Shown here: piece after piece, positions 40,655 to 51,511 of the stretch
Position numbering within the stretch: the first letter of the stretch is position 1
How the letters are laid out: the number at the start of each line of letters is the position of its first letter
DNA from: Streptomyces fructofermentans
GTDB lineage: Bacteria; Actinomycetota; Actinomycetes; Streptomycetales; Streptomycetaceae
DNA length: 64,000 nt
Reading direction: 5' to 3'
NCBI RefSeq assembly: GCF_014651055.1
Contig: NZ_BMWD01000006.1
Span: 300,816-364,815, forward strand
Made by a program: the position numbers and the translations under genes
The notes under the pieces: model-generated
Database searches by the model: none
Told to the model about the DNA's origin: nothing
The model's input: the letters and a program-made list of their open reading frames with translations, nothing else

Positions 40655-40955
40655 GGGGCGCGGGGAACGCCGCGCCGGGCCACACCCAACCGGCACCGGA
40701 CGACTGGGCCGGAGGCCCCGCAGGGGGCGCGGGGAACGCCGCGAGCAACCACGACCGACCGGCACCCGACGAACCGGGCCGGGAGCCCGGTTCAGGGGCG
40801 CGGGGAACTGCGCGAGCAACCACACTCAACCGGCACAGGACTGCCGGGCCAAGGGCCCCGCAGGGGGCGCGGGGAACTGCGCGAGCAACCACACTCAACC
40901 GGCACAGGACTGCCGGGCCAAGGGCCCCGCAGGGGGCGCGGGGAACTGCGCGACA
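40655..40955. repeat. Five tandem copies of a 69-bp repeat
   Basis: Units begin at 40655, 40724, 40795, 40864 and 40933, each opening with GGGGCGCGGGGAAC. Spacings are 69, 71, 69 and 69 bp. Units three and four are identical over 69 bp; the first two differ at several places and the fifth is truncated after about 22 bp. The opening motif is, to my knowledge, a common Streptomyces intergenic element, usually found singly near gene ends. Here it fills the gap between convergent dusB and the debranching-enzyme gene. Confidence 0.92.
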
Positions 40956-40998
40956 CCCAAGGACACGGCACCCACCCACAGCCCGGGCTCACAGAAAG

Positions 40999-41034
40999 CC
41001 CCCCAACCCCCCAACCCCCCAACCCCCCAACCCC
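40999..41034. repeat. CCCCCCAA octamer repeat
   Basis: Four copies of CCCCCCAA followed by CCCC. The other strand is a run of GGGGGG blocks able to form a G-quadruplex, just downstream of the stop codon of the minus-strand glycosidase gene. Confidence 0.9.
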
Positions 41035-41051
41035 AGCCGGAGGCGACGACG

Positions 41052-42995
41052 TCACGCCCCTCCGACGGCAGTCAGCAGCGCCAACGGAGCCGCGGCGGAC
41101 CGGGACTCCCGCACACAGGCATGCGGACAGGGCACGGGCTCGGCATGAGCCCCACGCGCGTACCCCGCAAGCACCTCCGGCAACCGATGCCCCGCCGCGG
41201 TGGCCGCGTCCACCAGCGCATGGGCGACCGTACGGGCCTCGTCGTGCAGCCCGTACCGCGCCAGCCCCAACGCGATCAGCGCGTTGTCGTGCGGCCACAC
41301 GGACCCCCGGTGGTACGACAGCGGATGGTAGGCGGCCTGCCCGGCGGCCACCGTCCGCACGCCCCACCCGGAGAAGAAGTCCGGTTCCAGCAGCCGCCGC
41401 CCCACCAGTTCCCCGTACTCCTTGTCCAGCAGCCCCGACCACAGCAGGTGCCCGGCGTCGGACGCGAGCGCGTCGACGTGCTTCCCCCCGCCGTCCAGGG
41501 CGAGCGCCGGAAACGCGTGGTCCGCCATCCAGAAGTCCCGCTGGAACCTGTCCCGGAGGTCGCCCGCGGCCTGTTCGAGCAGTGCCGCGTAGACCTCGTC
41601 GTCCCAGACCGTCCGCGCCAGGTGCGCGGTGCGGCGCAGCGCGTCGTACGCGTACCCCTGCGCACCCGCGGCCATCACCGGGCCGGAGGGACGGCTGCCG
41701 TCGCCCGAGCAGATGGCGCCGGGGGAGTCCTTCCAGTTCTGGTTGGCGAGACCGCCCTCGTCCGCGCGGTAGACGAGATAGCCGCGCGAGGTCAGGCCGC
41801 CGTGGTCGAGCATCCAGCCGATCGCCGCGCGGGCGTTGGCCTCCAGCCGGCGGGCGAGCACGACATCACCCGTCTGCTCGACGTACGAGCCCAGCAGCAC
41901 GAGGAACAGCGGAGTCGCGTCGACCGAGCCGTAGTAGCGCCCGTAGGGCACCTGCCCGAAGTGCGCCAGCTCGCCGTGCCGCACCTCGTGCACGATCTTG
42001 CCCGGCTGGGCCACCGCTCCCACCCCGACCTCCGTCGCCTGCGCCGCGGCGAGCGCGGGCAGGGTGGCGGCGGCGAGCTGCGGGCGGTAGGGCAGCGCGA
42101 ACAGCGAGGTGAGGAGGGCGTCCCGGCCCAGGAGCGTCAGGAACCAGGGCACCCCGGCGGCCGGGACGCGCAGTTCCTCCCCGTCGGGACCGGTCGCGGG
42201 AACCTGGAGCACGGCCAGGTCGGACAGGCCGCGGGCGCAGGCCGCCGCCAGTTCGGGCCAGCCCTTCGGGAAGGGCACACCCCGCGCGAACTCGCCCTCC
42301 AGCGCGAGCAGTCGGCCGTTCGCGGCGGCCGGTGTCGAGGGCACCTCCGGGCGCGGCATACCGTGCGGGCGGGCCGCGACCCGGAGGGCCAGCTCCGCCG
42401 AACCGTGCGGCGCGAGATCGAGGGTCCACACCAGGCGCCGCGCGCCGGTGCCGGTCTCCTCGACACCGTCCGGCGCCGGTTCGGACGTGACGGTCGTGCA
42501 GGAGCTCCACTCCCCGCGCCGGTAGCCGAACTCCACGCCGTCGTCGAGGACCTTGCGGGAGCGGACGGCGCCGGCCTTCGTGTAGGTGCGGTGGTCGGAG
42601 CGCAGTTCGAACTGGTCCGTGAAGTCCGCGTCGGCGGTCACCGCGATGCGTACCGCGGTGGCCACCGGACGATTGCTGGTGACGCGCAGCGACTCGACGA
42701 ACGCGCCCTCGGTGACGGCTTGTTCACGGAAGAGCGTGTACGCGGGCGGCTCCTGCCGGCCGCCGCGCGGGACGAGCACGCAGCGCGCGGTGTCGCCGTC
42801 GGCGACCGGTGACAGCGCCTCGGGCACGGCGCCGTCGACGGTGAGCTGCCAGCGGCTCAGATGCCGGGCGTCGCGCACGAACAGCCCGTCGGGAGCGGAG
42901 TGCGAACCGCCGCCGCGCACTCCGCTGATGTCTCCGCCGTCGCCCACGGCCGCGAACGTCCCGCCGTGCACGAGCAGATGATGCCGCTCCGTCAT
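41052..42995 (-). CDS. Glycogen debranching/amylo-alpha-1,6-glucosidase-like protein
   Basis: A 647-residue two-domain protein. The N-terminal about 230 residues are the beta-rich GDE N-terminal domain (LLVHGGTFAAVGDGGDISG, GLFVRDARHLSRW). The C-terminal part is an alpha/alpha-toroid with GRDALLTSLFALPYRP, YRADEGGLANQNWKDSPGA and HRGSVWPHDNALIALG, matching amylo-alpha-1,6-glucosidase family proteins. There is no signal peptide, so it acts in the cytoplasm. It overlaps the preceding GH63-like gene by 4 nt (ATGA). Together they probably degrade one alpha-glucoside; which one is unknown. Confidence 0.88.
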   Translation of the reverse strand: MTERHHLLVHGGTFAAVGDGGDISGVRGGGSHSAPDGLFVRDARHLSRWQLTVDGAVPEALSPVADGDTARCVLVPRGGRQEPPAYTLFREQAVTEGAFVESLRVTSNRPVATAVRIAVTADADFTDQFELRSDHRTYTKAGAVRSRKVLDDGVEFGYRRGEWSSCTTVTSEPAPDGVEETGTGARRLVWTLDLAPHGSAELALRVAARPHGMPRPEVPSTPAAANGRLLALEGEFARGVPFPKGWPELAAACARGLSDLAVLQVPATGPDGEELRVPAAGVPWFLTLLGRDALLTSLFALPYRPQLAAATLPALAAAQATEVGVGAVAQPGKIVHEVRHGELAHFGQVPYGRYYGSVDATPLFLVLLGSYVEQTGDVVLARRLEANARAAIGWMLDHGGLTSRGYLVYRADEGGLANQNWKDSPGAICSGDGSRPSGPVMAAGAQGYAYDALRRTAHLARTVWDDEVYAALLEQAAGDLRDRFQRDFWMADHAFPALALDGGGKHVDALASDAGHLLWSGLLDKEYGELVGRRLLEPDFFSGWGVRTVAAGQAAYHPLSYHRGSVWPHDNALIALGLARYGLHDEARTVAHALVDAATAAGHRLPEVLAGYARGAHAEPVPCPHACVRESRSAAAPLALLTAVGGA

Positions 42996-44515
42996 CGCAG
43001 GTCCCCTCCCTCGGTGCCCTCGCCGATCTCTCGCGTCGTGCCGCGCGCCCCGTCGGGCGCCTCGTGCAGCAGGTCCAGCGTCAGCGCCGCGGTCCAGCTG
43101 AAGCCGAGCGCTCCGCACGCCTCGCCGGTGTACGGGTCCACGTACTCGGCGAACCCGGACGTGTCCGCGGTCTCCAGCAGGGCGCCGCGCAGCCCCTGCG
43201 CCCGCGCGTGCTCGCCGTGCACCCTGAGCCCCCGTTCCAGCAGCCAGTTGGTGTTGAACCAGGCCGGACCCCGCCAGTACCGGTGCGGGTCGAAGGCGTG
43301 CCCGGCCAGGTCGTAGCTCGGTACGAGCCGGGTCGCGCCGGCCAGTCCGAAGTGCGGTCCGTGCAGCGTCGCGACGAGCGTGTCCGCGGTCCCGCGGGGC
43401 AGCGCCGGCAGCAGCAGCGGGACCAGTCCGGAGACCCCGCGCTCGGGGATCAGTCCGTCGGCGCGCAGGTCGCGGCAGAAGAACATGCCCTCCGCCGGGT
43501 CCCACAGCCGGTCCACCAGCGCGGCCGTCAGCCGTTCCGCGCGGGCGTGCCGGGCGGTGCCCGTCGCCCCCAGTTCCCGGGCGATCCGCGCCAGCGCGTG
43601 CTCGGAGGCGATCAGCAGGGCGTTGAACGCCGGGTCCTCCACGGCGAACCCGTCGGCCCGCCGGCCGCCGGAGCCGGTCGCGCCCGTCGGGTGATCCGCG
43701 TATCCCCCGTCCCGGTAGTCCGCCGCGAGCCGCACGTACCGCCCGTAGTCGAGGTCGGTGGGCCGGTCCTCGGCCGCGCCGTGGTCCAGGTCCGCGCGGC
43801 GGAAGGAGCGGGCCGGCGCGGGTGCGACCCTGGCCAGAGGCGCGTCCCAGCTCGGCGCGTTGTCCATGCCCTGCTCCCACGGGTGGACGACCGAGGCGAG
43901 GCCCCCGCCGCCCAGGTCCCGGCGGTGCAGCAGATAGCGGTGCCAGGCCGCCAGCCGGGGGTAGATCCTGGGCAGGAAGGACCGCGCGCGCGACAGGCCC
44001 GGGTCGGCGACGTGCACCAGCCAGGCCGCGAGCGCGTGCACCGGTGGCTGCACGATGCCCGAGGTCTGTACGGTGCGCGGGGCGCCCGCGGAGCGTCCCG
44101 CGGTCGAGGACCGCCAGAAGTCCGGGCTGGGGAAGTACGCGTCGAGTGGCACCGAGGGGTTGAACACGATGTGCGGGACACGGCCGTCGCCCCACTGCGC
44201 GCCGAGCAGCGTCTCCAGTTCCGTCTGCGCCCGCAGGGGCGACAGGTGGCGCAGGCCGATCGCGATGAACGCCGAGTCCCAGGACCACTGGTGGGGGTAC
44301 AGGCCGCGGGAGGGCACGGTGGACGTTCCGGTCCAGTTGCCCTCCAGCACCTCGGCCGCCCTGAGGTGCAGCGATCCTGCGGGCCGTGCCGTTTCGCGTA
44401 CGGCAGCCTTCGCCGGCCCGGGTTCGTCCCGGCGGGTGGCGGGCGGTGACGACGCGATGAGTACGGGATCCGGGCGCTCGGTGCGGCGAGCGGTGAGCTG
44501 CGTCGTGCGGTCCAC
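42992..44515 (-). CDS. GH63-like (MGH1-type) glycoside hydrolase
   Basis: A 507-residue alpha/alpha-toroid hydrolase. Diagnostic blocks are RGLYPHQWSWDSAFIAIGLRH, GRVPHIVFNP, SVVHPWEQGMDNAPSWD and YWRGPAWFNTNWLLERGL, which match mannosylglycerate/glucosylglycerate hydrolase-like proteins of clan GH-G. Compatible-solute glycosides are therefore candidate substrates, but trehalose or oligosaccharides cannot be excluded. The GTG at 44515 follows GGGAGA. It is the first gene of a two-gene unit and is divergent from a ROK regulator, which likely controls it. Confidence 0.85.
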   Translation of the reverse strand: MDRTTQLTARRTERPDPVLIASSPPATRRDEPGPAKAAVRETARPAGSLHLRAAEVLEGNWTGTSTVPSRGLYPHQWSWDSAFIAIGLRHLSPLRAQTELETLLGAQWGDGRVPHIVFNPSVPLDAYFPSPDFWRSSTAGRSAGAPRTVQTSGIVQPPVHALAAWLVHVADPGLSRARSFLPRIYPRLAAWHRYLLHRRDLGGGGLASVVHPWEQGMDNAPSWDAPLARVAPAPARSFRRADLDHGAAEDRPTDLDYGRYVRLAADYRDGGYADHPTGATGSGGRRADGFAVEDPAFNALLIASEHALARIARELGATGTARHARAERLTAALVDRLWDPAEGMFFCRDLRADGLIPERGVSGLVPLLLPALPRGTADTLVATLHGPHFGLAGATRLVPSYDLAGHAFDPHRYWRGPAWFNTNWLLERGLRVHGEHARAQGLRGALLETADTSGFAEYVDPYTGEACGALGFSWTAALTLDLLHEAPDGARGTTREIGEGTEGGDLR

Positions 44516-44660
44516 TCAGGTCTCCCCGAAGACATGCGGCCGGCCGGTTCGGCAGTGGCTACCGTAGAGTTACGTCTATTTAACACGCAAAACTCAATAT
44601 GTAATGCAGAGTTGGTGAACGCAAGGGGTTCGCACGACCGGAACCGTCGGAAGGAGCGGA
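44516..44660. promoter_or_regulatory. Divergent promoter region, ROK regulator/glycosidase operon
   Basis: An AT-rich island (44561-44613) in GC-rich DNA. It holds GAGTT (44567), AACTC (44591) and GAGTT (44609), forming two overlapping inverted repeats with arms 19 and 13 bp apart. ROK repressors bind such spaced sites; the position fits control of both genes. Confidence 0.5.
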
Positions 44661-45878
44661 ATGGCCACAAGGACCGGGAGGACCGGGAGCCAGGCGAGCT
44701 CCGGCGACCTGCTGGAGCTGGTGCGCAGCGGCCGGGCCACCACCCGGGGCGCCCTGCAGCAGGTCACCGGGCTGTCCCGGGCCACGGTCGGCCAGCGCCT
44801 CGACCGGCTCTTCCGCGCCGGCTGGCTGCGTGAGGGGGCCGCGGGCCCGGTGGACTCGCCGCTCGGCGGCCGGCCCTCGGTCCGCCTGGAATTCGACGAC
44901 GCCCACGCGGTCGTCCTCGCCGCCGACCTCGACACCCGCCACGCGCGCGCGGCCGTGCTGTCCCTGGCGGGCGAACTGCTGGCCGAGCACGCGGGCCCGC
45001 TGCGCGTCGAGGACGGACCGGACGCCGTGCTCGGCGAACTGGGCCGCTGGTTCGGCGAACTGCTGGAGAAGGCGGGGCACGGGGCGCACGAGGTGTGCGG
45101 CATCGGACTGGCCGTGCCCGGTCCCGTCGACACCGACACCGGACGGGTCGTGCAGCCGCCGATCATGCCGGGCTGGGACGGCTACGACATCAGGGGCCGC
45201 CTCACCCGCGCCCTCACGGAGCACACGGGCGCCCCGGCCGTCCCGGTCCTCGTCGACAACGACGCCAACCTGATGGCGTACGGGGAGCAGCGCACGGCCC
45301 ACCCCGACTGCTCGGCCTTCGTTCTGGTGAAGGTCTCCACCGGTATCGGCGCGGGTGTCGTCGTCGGGGGCGCGATCTACCGCGGCATCGACGGGGGCGC
45401 CGGGGACATCGGGCACATCCGGGTCCCGGAGGGCGCCGACGCGCTGTGCCGCTGCGGCTCGTACGGCTGTCTCGCCGCCGTCGCCAGCGGAGGCGCGGTC
45501 GCGCGCAGGCTGGCCGGGACGGGGGTCCCGGCGGCGTCCGGCTCGGACGTGCGCGACCTGCTGGCCTCCGGGCATCCGGGCGCGGCCGCGTTCGCCCGGG
45601 AGGCCGGACGGCAGGTCGGGGACGTGCTGGCGACGGTGGTGACCCTGCTGAACCCCGGGGTCCTGATGATCGCCGGGGACCTGGCCGGAACGCCGTTCGT
45701 CACGGGGGTGCGCGAGCTGCTCTACCAGCGGGCGCTGCCGCGTTCCACCGCAGGACTGGACGTGGTCACCTCACGGCTCGGCGAGCGGGCGGCCCTGGTG
45801 GGAGCGGGCGCGCTCGTGGTGGAGCACCTCTACGCGCCCGGGCGGGCCGAGGAGCGGCTGCTCGCGATGGGCGTGTGA
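44661..45878 (+). CDS. ROK family transcriptional regulator
   Basis: A 405-residue regulator: an N-terminal winged helix (about 15-75, TTRGALQQVTGLSRATVGQRLDRL) followed by a ROK domain with the ATP-like loop LAADLDTRHARAAV, VDNDANLMAYGE and the zinc motif CRCGSYGCL. The residue after the zinc motif is Ala instead of the Glu seen in sugar kinases, consistent with a sensor rather than an enzyme. It is divergent from two glycosidases and probably represses them until a sugar binds. Confidence 0.93.
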   Translation: MATRTGRTGSQASSGDLLELVRSGRATTRGALQQVTGLSRATVGQRLDRLFRAGWLREGAAGPVDSPLGGRPSVRLEFDDAHAVVLAADLDTRHARAAVLSLAGELLAEHAGPLRVEDGPDAVLGELGRWFGELLEKAGHGAHEVCGIGLAVPGPVDTDTGRVVQPPIMPGWDGYDIRGRLTRALTEHTGAPAVPVLVDNDANLMAYGEQRTAHPDCSAFVLVKVSTGIGAGVVVGGAIYRGIDGGAGDIGHIRVPEGADALCRCGSYGCLAAVASGGAVARRLAGTGVPAASGSDVRDLLASGHPGAAAFAREAGRQVGDVLATVVTLLNPGVLMIAGDLAGTPFVTGVRELLYQRALPRSTAGLDVVTSRLGERAALVGAGALVVEHLYAPGRAEERLLAMGV

Positions 45879-45968
45879 CGTCCGTGTTTCCGGCGGGGGA
45901 GGGCGGTCCGGATGCTGAAATCCGGTCGGCCGACGCGGCGTGATTCTCGCCACGCCTGATAGATGTTT

Positions 45969-45982
45969 CGCTCAGATGAGCG
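45969..45982. promoter_or_regulatory. Palindrome CGCTCA-GA-TGAGCG (copy 1)
   Basis: A perfect 6-bp inverted repeat with a 2-bp spacer in the stretch after the ROK gene. The same motif recurs 100 bp downstream with longer arms. It is likely a binding site for one dimeric regulator. Confidence 0.55.
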
Positions 45983-46006
45983 GATCTTGGGCGGCTGCAC
46001 TTCTCC

Positions 46007-46033
46007 AAGGGGTGGCACTCAGTGCCACCCCTT
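46007..46033. terminator. Terminator between the ROK gene and ppdK
   Basis: AAGGGGTGGCACT-C-AGTGCCACCCCTT, a perfect 13-bp inverted repeat, followed by GATCGTTTAT. It should end the ROK transcript, or act as an attenuator if transcription of ppdK starts further upstream. Confidence 0.85.
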
Positions 46034-46068
46034 GATCGTTTATGACCTGAACTCAGGCGTGTGAAGCA

Positions 46069-46084
46069 TCGCTCATGTGAGCGA
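46069..46084. promoter_or_regulatory. Palindrome TCGCTCA-TG-TGAGCGA (copy 2)
   Basis: A perfect 7-bp inverted repeat, the stronger of two sites 100 bp apart, about 200 bp before ppdK. The 100-bp spacing (roughly ten helical turns) would place both sites on the same DNA face and allow looping across the terminator. Confidence 0.6.
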
Positions 46085-46285
46085 AATGCAGGATCTACGT
46101 GCGTTGACTCGTTCAAGAGGTGAACGCATTGAGCCCGGACGGCTTACCAATTGTTGACTTTCGATCTGCTGGCGGACGGGTGGTTACAGCCGTATGACGC
46201 ACAAGTGGACGTACCCAGGTGCCTTCGATCTGGGTATGTTCCTGCCCGTCAGGGCAGCCACCGCGTCCTCGAGGAGTCGAGACCC

Positions 46286-49036
<2,751 letters not shown>

Positions 49037-49107
49037 GCCACCGACCCCGGAGCCCCGCCCGCCACCCGACCCTCACCGGCGGGCGAACGGCCCCGGCGCG
49101 CGAGGAA

Positions 49108-49144
49108 GAAGGGGCGGCACCCTGTGCGGGGGTGCCGCCCCTTC
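49108..49144. terminator. Terminator after ppdK
   Basis: GAAGGGGCGGCACCC / GGGTGCCGCCCCTTC, a perfect 15-bp stem with a 7-nt loop, 72 bp after the ppdK stop. Confidence 0.85.
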
Positions 49145-49203
49145 GGCGTGGCCGGGCGACCGTCGAGCAGGGCCGCCGGCCGGGCGGGCTGCCCTGACAC
49201 GCT

Positions 49204-49478
49204 TCACTGCAGAAGGATCTCCTCGGGGCGCCGACCGGTGATCGGCACGCCCTGCGCGTACAGGATGTGATCGAGGCACGCGGCGAGATCGAAGCCCCCG
49301 TGTACGGAATCGTGAGCGTCTGCCCGCCGGGCTCGGTCGGCAGGGCCGCCTCGAAGGTCCGGAGGAACTCCCGGTGCCAGGGCAGGAGGGTGGGGGTGTG
49401 GTCGTAGTGGTCCGAACCCATCGCGTGGGTCTCGGTGCGCAGGTCGTAGCCGCTTCGGGATTTTGCCGAGTACGCCAT
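49204..49478 (-). pseudogene. Tyrosinase remnant, frameshifted
   Basis: From ATG 49478 the minus strand encodes MAYSAKSRSGYD, then HTPTLLPWHREFLRTFEAAL, the copper-site region of tyrosinases (FLPWHR...FE). About 35 residues expected between the opening and this motif are missing. After about 60 codons (near 49300) the reading continues best in another frame, encoding GGFDLAACLDHILYAQGVPI and a short tail ending in TGA at 49204-49206; that tail does not look like tyrosinase. Only one histidine cluster of the two copper sites remains. It is probably a decayed gene; an intact melC operon is not present here. Confidence 0.65.
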
Positions 49479-49511
49479 TCGGGTGACCTCCCCGGAGGGC
49501 CGTCCCCGAGC

Positions 49512-49543
49512 GGCCCCGTGCGGCTCGCGAGCCGCACGGGGCC
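49512..49543. terminator. Terminator after the Excalibur gene
   Basis: GGCCCCGTGCGGCTC-GC-GAGCCGCACGGGGCC, a perfect 15-bp stem located 18 bp past the stop of the minus-strand Excalibur gene. Confidence 0.85.
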
Positions 49544-49560
49544 GTCTCGTCGCCGTGGGC

Positions 49561-50016
49561 TCAGGGGGTGTCCCGGTGCTCGCGGCGGCGGGCCGTGATC
49601 AGTACGGCGCCTCCGGCGAGCAGGGCGACCGCGCTGCCGGCCGCCAGGTACGGGGTGACGTCGCTGCCGCCTGTCTCCGCCAGGTCCGTGTCCTGCCCGT
49701 CCGAGGTGCCCGCGGCGGTGTCCTCGGCGCCCGAGTCCTCGGCCCCCTCCCCGTCCCCGTCCGCGCCCGAGTCCGCGCCCGACTGTGCGGGGACGAAGTC
49801 GGCGGGCGGCTTGTCGCAGCCGATGCCGTCCTTGTCGCGGTCGAGCCGCTCGGCGTAGTGCGCGTCGCCCAGGCGGATGTTGGCGTACCCGTTGTCGTAC
49901 GCCTCGGTGCAGTTCGCGAAGGGGTGGCTGCCGTCGTGGGCCACGGCGGCGGCCGGCAGGGCGGCCAGCGCGAGTGCGGTCACGGCCACGGCGGCGGGCT
50001 TGCTGAACAGGTTCAC
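49561..50016 (-). CDS. LAETG-anchored surface protein with Excalibur domain
   Basis: A 151-residue exported protein: signal peptide (about 1-26), an Excalibur calcium-binding domain (about 33-70, C36 and C67, DRDKDGIGCD), an acidic Asp/Glu/Ser-rich spacer, the sorting motif LAETG (112-116), a transmembrane helix (about 121-141) and a basic tail RRREH. LAxTG is the class E sortase signal of actinobacteria, so the protein should be linked to peptidoglycan. The sortase encoded nearby is of class F, so the anchoring enzyme is probably elsewhere. GTG 50016 precedes the signal peptide directly. Confidence 0.88.
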   Translation of the reverse strand: MNLFSKPAAVAVTALALAALPAAAVAHDGSHPFANCTEAYDNGYANIRLGDAHYAERLDRDKDGIGCDKPPADFVPAQSGADSGADGDGEGAEDSGAEDTAAGTSDGQDTDLAETGGSDVTPYLAAGSAVALLAGGAVLITARRREHRDTP

Positions 50017-50200
50017 GGAGGGGCCCCCAGGTTTCGGTCGATATCCGTACGCATGATCACGCAGTGCGACCAGTCGGATGCGAGGTGACGAAAGTATGGG
50101 GGGACGGCTGGTGCGGGGGCGGATTGGCGGACCCGTGATGCGAACGTGACGTGACCGGACGGTAGCTCTCCGCTCACGGTCCACCGCCCCCGCGGAGCCG

Positions 50201-51361
50201 CTACGCGCGGAACGGCCCCCTGACCTCGTACGTGATGCCGCCCGAGGAACTGCCGCTGGTGCCGCGCTGGCTGGAGAAGTAGAGGCGGGTGCCGTCGGGG
50301 GAGAAGGCGGGCCCCGTGATCTCCGAGCCGGACTGGCCCTCGACGCGCAGGAACGGGGCGACCACGCCGCCCGGCGTGATCACGCAGATCTCCATGGTGC
50401 CGCCGTCCTCGGCGACGAACAGGTCTCCGGAGGACGACCCGGTGATGTTGTCGACACCGGTCAGCGGGGCCGACCCCGAGGTCACCAGCGAGTCGTCGTA
50501 GGCGAGTTCGTACGTACCGGCCGCCAGGTCCAGCTGCCAGACCCGGTTGTCGCCCTTGGTCGTGAACCAGACCCTGTCGTCGGCGTAGTGGCACCCCTCG
50601 CCGCCGTTGAAGGACTTCGACCCCGGGACCTGGGTGCGCGTGCTCGTCGGGGAGCCGTCAGGGTCCGGGACGTCCGCCCAGGTGAACGAGCCGGACGTGG
50701 CGGTGCCCGCGACCATCACCTGGAGGGTGCCGGCGGACAGGTCGCCCCAGGCCGCCGACACGAAGCGGTAGAAGCGGCCGTTCGTCTCGTCCTCGGTCAG
50801 GTAGACCACCCGGCGGACCGGATCGGCGGCCGCCGCCTCGTGCTTGAACCGGCCCATGGCGGTCCGGCGCACCGCCGCGGCGACGCCCCAGGGGTCGGTC
50901 TCGTAGACGTACCCGAGGGACACCTCCTCGCAGGACAGCCAGGTGTTCCACGGCGTCCGCCCGCCCGCGCAGTTCTGCCGCGTGCCGGACAGGATGCGGT
51001 ACGCGCCGGTGACCGTGCCCGCCGACGAGAACCTCAGCGCGCTCGCGCCGCCCGACGGGTCGACCTCCGAGTTGGAGACGTAGATCCAGCCGGTGCCGTC
51101 CGCGTAACAGGCCCCGCCGTCGGGAGCGTTGTGCCAGGTGTACGAGGTGCCGGGCACGGCCCGGCCCGATCGGGCCACCACCCGGCCGGTGAAGCCGCCG
51201 GGCAGCGCGAGGCCGTTCGCGTCGGCCGCGCCGAGCGCCCCGTACGGGCCGCTGCCGGGCTGGGCCGGCGCGGCGTACGCGGCGCCGCGCCACAGGGTTC
51301 CGCCGAAGGCGGCGGACGAACCGCCGAGGACGGCCGCGCGCAGGAGGGTACGACGTTCCAC
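50201..51361 (-). CDS. Secreted DUF839/PhoX-like protein
   Basis: A 386-residue exported protein. VERRTLLRAAVLGGSSAAFGG resembles a twin-arginine signal; cleavage is likely after AYAAPA. The mature part is a beta-propeller of the DUF839/PhoX type, with WNTWLSCEEVSLGYVYE, GRFKHEA and YLTEDETNGRFYRF. PhoX proteins are calcium/iron phosphatases, but shorter DUF839 members lack proof of activity. GTG 51361 follows GGAG by 6 nt. No phosphate regulon neighbours are visible. Confidence 0.85.
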   Translation of the reverse strand: MERRTLLRAAVLGGSSAAFGGTLWRGAAYAAPAQPGSGPYGALGAADANGLALPGGFTGRVVARSGRAVPGTSYTWHNAPDGGACYADGTGWIYVSNSEVDPSGGASALRFSSAGTVTGAYRILSGTRQNCAGGRTPWNTWLSCEEVSLGYVYETDPWGVAAAVRRTAMGRFKHEAAAADPVRRVVYLTEDETNGRFYRFVSAAWGDLSAGTLQVMVAGTATSGSFTWADVPDPDGSPTSTRTQVPGSKSFNGGEGCHYADDRVWFTTKGDNRVWQLDLAAGTYELAYDDSLVTSGSAPLTGVDNITGSSSGDLFVAEDGGTMEICVITPGGVVAPFLRVEGQSGSEITGPAFSPDGTRLYFSSQRGTSGSSSGGITYEVRGPFRA

Positions 51362-51511
51362 TGTCGCTCCAAGGGGGTGCAGTGACCGCCCCGTCCGCCG
51401 GTCGGCGACGGGGTCGCGCACCGCCGGAGCCTAGAAGCGCGGGGTGGACGCGCCATGGACGCAGGGTGACGTGTACGCGCCACTAGTGTGGTCGGACCGC
51501 CCGCCCGGGCG

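Larger units (their letters stand above)
45879..46285. other. Complex intergenic region before ppdK
   Basis: About 400 bp containing two TGAGCGA palindromes (45969-45982, 46069-46084), a perfect terminator between them (46007-46033), and TTGACT-type promoter elements at 46105 and 46155. The ribosome site GAGGAG at 46271-46276 ends the region. Confidence 0.6.

Noticed and set aside
40655..40955. Repeat array considered as CRISPR
   Set aside because: The 69-bp units are contiguous and nearly identical throughout; there are no unique spacers and no cas genes.
40999..41034. CCCCCCAA repeat considered as a telomeric sequence
   Set aside because: Streptomyces telomeres are palindrome-rich, not simple octamer repeats, and the position is inside core genes.
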